Shown piece by piece: positions 59,116 through 64,000 of a stretch of 64,000 nucleotides of DNA. The notes below the pieces were generated by a model. That model ran no database searches, had not been told where the DNA came from, and was given only the letters and a program-made list of their open reading frames with translations. Position numbers and translations under genes: made by a program. The stretch's first letter is position 1; the number at the start of each line of letters is the position of its first letter. Origin of the DNA: Acidobacteriota bacterium (GTDB taxonomy: Bacteria; Acidobacteriota; Aminicenantia; Aminicenantales; Saccharicenantaceae); NCBI GenBank assembly GCA_022711665.1, contig JAKLEN010000002.1, positions 1 through 64,000 of the forward strand, in the 5' to 3' direction.

Positions 59116-59886
59116 CTATTTCCCGATGTATTCCTTGGACAGGCGTTCGAGCTCGGCCTCGATCTCCTTGCGGGACTTGACGGACACCCGGGTCGGGCTT
59201 AACGGGGGAACGGCCTCGGCCGCCAGGCCGGCGGGCGGCTCCGGCTCGGGCGCGGCGACGCCGGCGGCGGGGCCGGCCTCGGACCGGGTCCGGGGGCCGA
59301 AGAGCCGGTCCCGGACGACGGGCACGGTCAGCTTGGAGATCTCGCGCAGGGTCTCGAACACGCCGACGCCGTTGATGGCCACGGCCTCGACCCAGGAGGA
59401 ACGGCGGGGATTGAGGAGGCTGTTGAAGGTCTCGACGGGAATGAGGTAGCTCAGATCCCTCTTGTTGTATTGGAAGACGAGGGGGATCTTCATCAGGTCG
59501 ATGTCGTTCTGGAGGCAATTGCGGCGCAGGCCGTCGAAGCTCTCCAGGTTGGCGTCGAGCAGGGGGATCTGGGAATCGGCGACGAAGACGATGCCGTCCG
59601 CGCCGCGGAGGACGCTCTTGCGCGAGGCCTCGTAGAAGACCTGCCCGGGCGCCGACATCAGCTGGAAATGGACCTTGAAGTCGCCGATCATGCCCGCCCG
59701 GATGGGCAGGAGGTCGAAGAAGTAGGTCCGGTCGGTATCCGTCTCGAGGCAGATGAGCTCGCCGCGCGAGGCGCTGTCGAGCTTGTAGTAGATGTAGCGG
59801 AGATTGGTCGTCTTGCCGCTCAGGCCGGGACCGTAATAGACGATCTTGATGGCGATCGCCTTGGTCGCGTAGTTGATGAACGGCAT
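59116..59886 (-). CDS. mglA: MglA-type small Ras-like GTPase
   Basis: A 256-residue GTPase. Residues 1-190 match bacterial MglA: P-loop YYGPGLSGKTTNL, switch region ETDTDRTYFFDLLP, SAPGQVFYEASRK (Ser-Ala-Pro in place of the common TVPG) and NKRDL. An additional 65-residue tail, Pro/Ala-rich and then helical (KSRKEIEAELERL), is longer than in Myxococcus MglA. MglA sets cell polarity for motility in Myxococcus. No MglB GAP gene is in the window. ATG at 59886 behind GAGAGGG. Confidence 0.9.
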   Translation of the reverse strand: MPFINYATKAIAIKIVYYGPGLSGKTTNLRYIYYKLDSASRGELICLETDTDRTYFFDLLPIRAGMIGDFKVHFQLMSAPGQVFYEASRKSVLRGADGIVFVADSQIPLLDANLESFDGLRRNCLQNDIDLMKIPLVFQYNKRDLSYLIPVETFNSLLNPRRSSWVEAVAINGVGVFETLREISKLTVPVVRDRLFGPRTRSEAGPAAGVAAPEPEPPAGLAAEAVPPLSPTRVSVKSRKEIEAELERLSKEYIGK

Positions 59887-59908
59887 GGGTGACCCTCTCG
59901 GCAGGGCT

Positions 59909-59938
59909 ATTATGCCCCAACAAAGCCTGCTTCATCAA
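59909..59938 (-). promoter_or_regulatory. Promoter for mglA
   Basis: On the minus strand TTGATG (59938-59933), 18 bases, CATAAT (59914-59909), giving a leader of about 15 bases with the GAGAGGG site. Confidence 0.5.
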
Positions 59939-60012
59939 GCCCGGAGATGCGGGGATCCGCCCCGCCCCGGGGCTGTGGTAGAATGGGGCGGAAAACGCCG
60001 GGAGAGGACGCC

Positions 60013-60480
60013 ATGAAAGATCTCCGCAAAAGGATCCGCATCGCCGTCATCGGCGGCAGCCGGCCCGGCCGGCAGGCCATGGACGCGGCCTTCGAGGTCG
60101 GCCGGCTCATCGCCCGGGCCGGGGCCGTCGTCGTCTGCGGCGGGCTCGGAGGGGTCATGGAAGCCGCCTCGCGCGGCGCCCGGGAGGAAGGCGGCCTGGT
60201 CGTCGGCATCCTGCCCGGCGCCTCCCCGGCCGACGCCAATCCCTGGGTGGACGTGCCCGTCGCCACCGGCCTCGGCTACACCCGCAACGCGCTCGTGGTC
60301 ATGAACGCCGACGCGGTCATCGCCGTGGACGGCGAGTACGGCACGCTCTCCGAGATCGCCTACGGCAAGATCCACGGCAAGAAGGTCGTCGGCCTCGGCA
60401 CCTGGGAGGTCAAAGGCGTCGAACCGGCGGCCAGCCCCGGGGAGGCGGTCCGCCGGGCCCTCGAAGGCCTGGCCGGCTGA
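60013..60480 (+). CDS. LOG-family / TIGR00725-type Rossmann protein
   Basis: A 155-residue protein with the lysine-decarboxylase-like (LOG) fold: AVIGGSRPG at the start, VVCGGLGGVMEAASRGA, GILPGASPADAN, TRNALVVMNADAVIAVDGEYGTLSEI and a GKKVVGL end. PGGxGTxxE is replaced by DGEYGTLSEI, as in the TIGR00725 subfamily. The biochemical role of that subfamily is not settled; true LOG proteins hydrolyse nucleoside 5'-monophosphates. GGGAGAGG upstream of the ATG and a TAGAAT box at 59979-59984. It ends one base before truA. Confidence 0.87.
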   Translation: MKDLRKRIRIAVIGGSRPGRQAMDAAFEVGRLIARAGAVVVCGGLGGVMEAASRGAREEGGLVVGILPGASPADANPWVDVPVATGLGYTRNALVVMNADAVIAVDGEYGTLSEIAYGKIHGKKVVGLGTWEVKGVEPAASPGEAVRRALEGLAG

Positions 60481-60481
60481 C

Positions 60482-61210
60482 ATGAAGAACTATCGCATCC
60501 GGCTCGGCTACGACGGCACGGATTTCAAGGGCTGGCAGCGCCAGCCCGGCGCCCGGACTGTCCAGGGCGTCCTCGAGGAGGCCCTGTTCAAGGTCACCCG
60601 GAAGAAAACGGCCGTCCACGGCGCGGGCCGCACGGACGCCGGCGTCCACGCCCTGGGCCAGGTGGCCAGCTTCCGGGGCGCTTTCAAGCTCTCCGACCCG
60701 GTCCTTCTCCGGGCCCTCAACGCCGTGCTGCCGGAGGACGTCCGTGTCTTCTCGCTCGGCGAGGCGCCGCCGGAGTTCCACGCCCGCCGGTCCGCCCGGT
60801 CGAAGCTCTACCGCTACCGCATCGCCCGCGCGGCCCAGCCGAGTCCTCTCGACCGGCGCTACGTCCTGCACTGGCCCTATCCTCTCCGGATCGGCCGGAT
60901 GCGCCGGGCGGCCCGCCTCTTCGCCCGGACGGCCGACTTCACGGCTTTCTCTTCGAACCGGGACCGCTCCCCCGTCAGGACCGTCACCCGGTCCGAGCTG
61001 CGGGTCAGCGGCGACGAGATCCTCTACACGATCGAGGCCTCGGGCTTCCTCCGCTACATGGTCCGGACGATCGTCGGCACGCTCCTCGAGGTCGGCCGGG
61101 GCCGGCTGGAGCCGGAGGGGATCGAGGAGATCTTCCGGTGCAAGGACCGCTCGCTGGCCGGAGCGACGGCCGCCGCCAAGGGCCTGACCCTCGTTCGCGT
61201 CGATTACTGA
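60482..61210 (+). CDS. truA: tRNA pseudouridine(38-40) synthase
   Basis: A 242-residue enzyme isomerising U38-U40 in tRNA anticodon stems. LGYDGTDFKGWQRQP at the N-terminus, catalytic Asp in GAGRTDAGVHALGQV, FHARRSARSKLYRYRI, and SGFLRYMVRTIVGTLLEVG near the C-terminus are standard TruA motifs. ATG one base after the upstream stop; convergent with rimI. Confidence 0.97.
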   Translation: MKNYRIRLGYDGTDFKGWQRQPGARTVQGVLEEALFKVTRKKTAVHGAGRTDAGVHALGQVASFRGAFKLSDPVLLRALNAVLPEDVRVFSLGEAPPEFHARRSARSKLYRYRIARAAQPSPLDRRYVLHWPYPLRIGRMRRAARLFARTADFTAFSSNRDRSPVRTVTRSELRVSGDEILYTIEASGFLRYMVRTIVGTLLEVGRGRLEPEGIEEIFRCKDRSLAGATAAAKGLTLVRVDY

Positions 61211-61244
61211 TCGAGCCCGGCTTATCCGGAGATCCGCGGACGGC

Positions 61245-61721
61245 TCAGGCCAGGACGAGGGCCATGACGTAGGCGTCCTCGTCGGGCTTGGTGTAATAGT
61301 TCTTCCGGACGCCCATGACCTCGAAGCCCAGCTTCTTGTAGAGCGTCAGGGCCGGGGTGTTCGACGGCCGGACCTCCAGGGTCATGAAGGCCGCGCCGGC
61401 CTCGCGCGTCCTGGCGATGGCGTGACGCAGCAGGGCCTCGCCCAGTCCCAGGCCGCGGCAATCGGGGTGGACGGCGATGTTGTTGACCTGGACGTCGTCC
61501 CGGATCTGCCAGTAGATGATGTAGCCGACCACCGTTTCGCCGGGGCGGCGGACGACGACCAGGGGGAACGAGACCGAGGTGTTCTGGATCTCGCCGCGGA
61601 AGGTGTTGTCGCTCCAGGGATTGGAGAAGGACAGGGTCTCGATGCCCCGGACGGCGGCGAGGTCGGACTCCTTCATCCGGCGGATGAAAAACCGGTCCCC
61701 CTCCCCCGTCAGGTTCGACAT
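61245..61721 (-). CDS. rimI: Ribosomal-protein-alanine N-acetyltransferase RimI-like
   Basis: A 158-residue GNAT acetyltransferase. IRRMKESDLAAVRGIETLSF and NPWSDNTF match the RimI N-terminus; the acetyl-CoA loop is CRGLGLGEALLRHA, followed by LEVRPSNTPALTLYKKLGF. RimI acetylates ribosomal protein S18, and related enzymes act on other N-termini. Its ATG lies 13 bases inside the end of tsaB, a common tsaB-rimI arrangement. Confidence 0.93.
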   Translation of the reverse strand: MSNLTGEGDRFFIRRMKESDLAAVRGIETLSFSNPWSDNTFRGEIQNTSVSFPLVVVRRPGETVVGYIIYWQIRDDVQVNNIAVHPDCRGLGLGEALLRHAIARTREAGAAFMTLEVRPSNTPALTLYKKLGFEVMGVRKNYYTKPDEDAYVMALVLA

Positions 61722-62425
61722 GCTTCTTCGGCCTGGGACCTCCGGAAATAGAGCGGCTCGAGCGAGGCCGCGTCCAGGCCCCGGCCGGCCGCCAGGAGCG
61801 CCGCGCCGAGGCGCCCCACCTCGGCGGCGATGAACGACGAGCGGCGGGGGAAGCGGGCCAGGCTCCCGACCCGGGCCTCGAGCTCGCCGCCGTAGGCGGC
61901 CAGGCCGCTGCCGGCGAAAGCGATGGCCGCGCCGGCCGGCAGCCGGGCGAAGAACGCGCCCGGGTCATAGGCGCCCTGGGGCAGGACCTCGACAAGCCCG
62001 TCCGGCCGGGCCTCGAAGAGAGCGGCGTAGATCTCGCCCTTCTTGGCGTCGAGGAGCGGGCAGACGAGGGGCGCGGCGCCGTCCGCGGCCAGCTTCTCGG
62101 CCAGGGCCAGGAGGGTCGAGACGGGGGCGACGGGCCGGCCCGAGGCGAAGGCCAGCGACTTGACCGCGCCGAGGCCGATGCGGATGCCGGTGAACGAGCC
62201 CGGGCCGGCGGCCACGGCGTAGCCGTCGACGACCCGGATGTCCCGGCCGACGGCGCCGGCCAGGAAGTCGATCGAGCGGAAGAGCCGGGCCGAGTGGGTC
62301 GCGGCCGACTCGACGTTGACCTCGCCCAGGAGGGCACCGTTCTCGAGCAGGGCCACGGAGCCGCCCGGCGTCGTCGTATCGACCGCGAGGATGAGCACGG
62401 CCGCCGCCTGGCCCGGGCTATTCAC
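61709..62425 (-). CDS. tsaB: tRNA threonylcarbamoyladenosine synthesis protein TsaB
   Basis: A 238-residue ASKHA-fold protein. ILAVDTTTPGGSVAL at the N-terminus, HSARLFRSIDFLA, AAGPGSFTGIRIGLGAVKSLA (signature), and LDAKKGEIYAALFE. With TsaD and TsaE it completes t6A37 in tRNAs. Start: GTG at 62425 (MNSPGQ); a second GTG at 62398 would begin right before the conserved strand, and neither has a strong ribosome-binding site. tsaD and tsaE are not in the window. Confidence 0.93.
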   Translation of the reverse strand: MNSPGQAAAVLILAVDTTTPGGSVALLENGALLGEVNVESAATHSARLFRSIDFLAGAVGRDIRVVDGYAVAAGPGSFTGIRIGLGAVKSLAFASGRPVAPVSTLLALAEKLAADGAAPLVCPLLDAKKGEIYAALFEARPDGLVEVLPQGAYDPGAFFARLPAGAAIAFAGSGLAAYGGELEARVGSLARFPRRSSFIAAEVGRLGAALLAAGRGLDAASLEPLYFRRSQAEEACRT

Positions 62426-62435
62426 CGGCCGGGGC

Positions 62436-62524
62436 GGCCGCGAACGCGGCCGGGCCGGCCGGCCCGAGGGGTGAGAACGCGGGTCTTGGCTCTCCTTGTC
62501 CGGCCCGGGAAGGCGGCGTTCTCA
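62436..62524. repeat. Structured spacer between leuB-like gene and tsaB
   Basis: Perfect hairpin CGGCCGCG-AA-CGCGGCCG at 62436-62453, a GGGCCGGCCGGCCC palindrome next to it, and a perfect nine-base inverted repeat TGAGAACGC (62472-62480) with GCGTTCTCA (62516-62524). Neither strand shows a clear T-run. May be an RNA structure limiting transcription from the leu genes into tsaB. Confidence 0.4.
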
Positions 62525-62538
62525 TGGGAGCATCCCGG

Positions 62539-63654
62539 TCAGAGCTTGGCGGCGACGGCCCGGCCGACGTCGAGGCTCGTCGCCTTCCCGCCCATGTCGT
62601 AGGTCCTGACCTCCGCTTCCTTGATGACCGCGGCCACGGCGGCTTCGATGGCCGCGCCCTTGGCCGTCTCGCCGATCCAGTCGAGCATCATCTTGGCGGC
62701 CAGGATGGTGGCCAGGGGATTGACCTTGTACATCCCGGCGTATTTCGGGGCCGAGCCGTGGGTCGGCTCGAAGACGCCGTACTTGTCGCCGATGTTGCCG
62801 CTGCAGGCGAAGCCCAGACCGCCGACGAGCTGGGCCGCCAGGTCGGAGACGATGTCGCCGAAGAGGTTCTCGGCGACGAGGACATCGTAGTCGTGGGGGT
62901 TCTTGAGCAGCCACATGCAGATGGCGTCGACGTTGGCGTCCCAGAACTTGATGTCGGGATAGCCCTTGGCGACCTCGCGGGCCGTGTCGAGCATCAGGCC
63001 GCCGGTCTCGCGCAGGACGTTGGGCTTCTCGATCAGGGTGACCGACTTGCGGCCGTACTTGCGGGCGAACTCGAAGGCCGCCCGGACGATGCGGGCGCAG
63101 GCCGGCTTGGTCATGATGCGCGTCGAGATGGCGATCTCGTCGGCCGGGACGTCCTTGAAGCGCTTCATCTTGGGGTTGGTCAGCAGGGCGTCGCGGACGA
63201 CCTGGGGCAGGGGGAAGAACTCGACGCCGGCGTACAGGCCCTCGGTGTTCTCGCGGAAGATGACCAGGTCGATGCCTTCCTTATAGTTGAGGGGGTTGCC
63301 GGCGTAGGCCTTGCAGGGCCGCAGGTTCTGGTAGAGGTCGAACTCCTGGCGCAGGCGGACGATGGGGCTGAAGTAGGACAGGCCCTTGCCCCGGAGCGAC
63401 GGGTCGAGCTCGCGGTCGGCGTCCTCCCGGGGCTTCGAGGTGATGGCGCCGAAGAGGCAGGCGTCGGTCTCGCGCAGGAGCTTGAGGGTCCTGTCGGGAA
63501 GCGGGTTCCCTTCCTTGCGCCAGAACTCCCAGCCGATGTCGCCGTTGATGTACTGGGCGTCCAGGCCGATCTTATTGAGGACGATCATCGTCGCTTCGAC
63601 GACGTCCTTCCCCACCCCGTCGCCGGGGAGGATGGCGATCTTGTACTTGGGCAT
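62539..63654 (-). CDS. leuB: Isopropylmalate/isocitrate-type dehydrogenase
   Basis: A 371-residue beta-hydroxyacid oxidative decarboxylase. [16 protein letters not shown] at the start, [29 protein letters not shown] (catalytic Lys region), then [22 protein letters not shown] (metal-binding Asp) and [11 protein letters not shown] (NAD region). The leuD-like gene directly upstream favours 3-isopropylmalate dehydrogenase in leucine synthesis; isocitrate or homoisocitrate dehydrogenase remains possible. ATG at 63654 has AAAGGAG five bases upstream; a GTG at 63660 is weaker. Confidence 0.85.
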   Translation of the reverse strand: MPKYKIAILPGDGVGKDVVEATMIVLNKIGLDAQYINGDIGWEFWRKEGNPLPDRTLKLLRETDACLFGAITSKPREDADRELDPSLRGKGLSYFSPIVRLRQEFDLYQNLRPCKAYAGNPLNYKEGIDLVIFRENTEGLYAGVEFFPLPQVVRDALLTNPKMKRFKDVPADEIAISTRIMTKPACARIVRAAFEFARKYGRKSVTLIEKPNVLRETGGLMLDTAREVAKGYPDIKFWDANVDAICMWLLKNPHDYDVLVAENLFGDIVSDLAAQLVGGLGFACSGNIGDKYGVFEPTHGSAPKYAGMYKVNPLATILAAKMMLDWIGETAKGAAIEAAVAAVIKEAEVRTYDMGGKATSLDVGRAVAAKL

Positions 63655-63656
63655 GG

Positions 63657-64000
63657 TCACTCCTTTGCGGTCTCGTTTTCGGCCGCGTCCAGCTTGGTTT
63701 TGGTGTATTCGATCAGGCCGCCGGCGGCGATGATGCCGAGGACGGACTCCGGCAGCGGATGGAAGCGGAAAGTGCCCTTGGCCGAGCGGATCTCGCCGCG
63801 GGCCAGGTCGACCTCGACGGCGTCGCCCGTCTCCAGCCGGTCGGCGGCCTCCTCGCTCTGGAGGACGGCCAAGCCGAGGTTGATGGCATTGCGGAAGTAG
63901 ATGCGGGCGAAGGACTTGGCCACGACGGCCTGGATCCCCGCGGCCTTGAGGCAGGCCGCGGCCTGCTCGCGCGACGAGCCGCAGCCGAAGTTCTTGCCGG
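63657..64000 (-). CDS. leuD: 3-isopropylmalate dehydratase small subunit (partial, cut by window edge)
   Basis: The last 113 codons of the swivel subunit of an aconitase-type dehydratase. The visible frame begins at the window end with GKNFGCGSSREQAAACLKAA, the family motif, and continues AVVAKSFARIYFRNAINLGL, then DAVEVDLARGEI. It is the short, archaeal-type LeuD. With its large subunit (outside the window) it isomerises 2- to 3-isopropylmalate; homologous enzymes serve other 2-oxoacid elongation paths. Its stop is two bases before the leuB start, so the two are cotranscribed. Confidence 0.9.
   Translation of the reverse strand, partial: GKNFGCGSSREQAAACLKAAGIQAVVAKSFARIYFRNAINLGLAVLQSEEAADRLETGDAVEVDLARGEIRSAKGTFRFHPLPESVLGIIAAGGLIEYTKTKLDAAENETAKE

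Overview
This is a GC-rich (roughly two thirds G+C), densely coded bacterial chromosome segment with about 49 protein genes and no tRNA, rRNA or CRISPR array that I could see. The DNAP[R]-type MurE signature (DNPR) points to meso-diaminopimelate peptidoglycan. A near-complete dcw cluster, an MglA-type GTPase and many exported peptidases fit a diderm-type environmental bacterium. The secreted C69, M28 and transglutaminase proteins plus heparinase-like and beta-helix proteins resemble Acidobacteriota/Aminicenantota genomes, but that placement is inference.

Layout. 1-300: the 5' end of an IS110-family transposase gene running off the left edge, abutting one copy of a short dispersed terminal-inverted-repeat element. 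Further copies lie at 6133-6391 and 37332-37526. 304-9230 (minus strand): a heparinase II/III-like protein, then an operon-like run of transglutaminase-like protein, C69 dipeptidase, KDPG aldolase and aldo/keto reductase. With the divergent beta-helix protein (9388-10716) this looks like a locus for breaking down a uronate-containing polymer and associated peptides. 10752-17575: Sir2 deacylase, carotenoid-desaturase-like oxidoreductase, ABC-F protein with a structured leader, FAD oxidoreductase and an esterase with TPR-like tail. 17586-22449: gyrB-gyrA. 22736-28280: TGS GTPase and a phosphorelay set (HD-GYP regulator, PAS histidine kinase, lone receiver). 28360-35201: two M28 peptidases, cyclophilin, a small membrane protein, then psd-pssA-M23 peptidase. 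35191-38314: DUF6600/FecR-like envelope protein, Nudix and DUF2007-like proteins.

38415-54160 is the dcw cluster: mraZ-rsmH-ftsL-ftsI-murE-murF-mraY-murD-ftsW-murG-murC-ftsQ-ftsA-ftsZ. Genes overlap or nearly touch throughout, and a TTGACA/TATATT promoter with three GGGAC boxes (MraZ-type operator) precedes it. murB and ddl are absent from it. hutI begins inside the ftsZ tail. 55509-64000: PPC-domain protein, amino-acid permease, comM, mglA, LOG-family protein, truA, rimI, tsaB, and a leuD-leuB pair cut by the right edge.

Most notable signals: the inverted-repeat element family next to an IS110 end whose transposase ribosome-binding site is paired with an upstream anti-SD; two genes with a -10 box exactly placed for leaderless mRNA; a terminator-like hairpin in the gyrB leader; a three-codon upstream ORF plus long-range hairpin before the ABC-F gene; and the MraZ box array. 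Promoters are assigned by eye from -35/-10 resemblance only.
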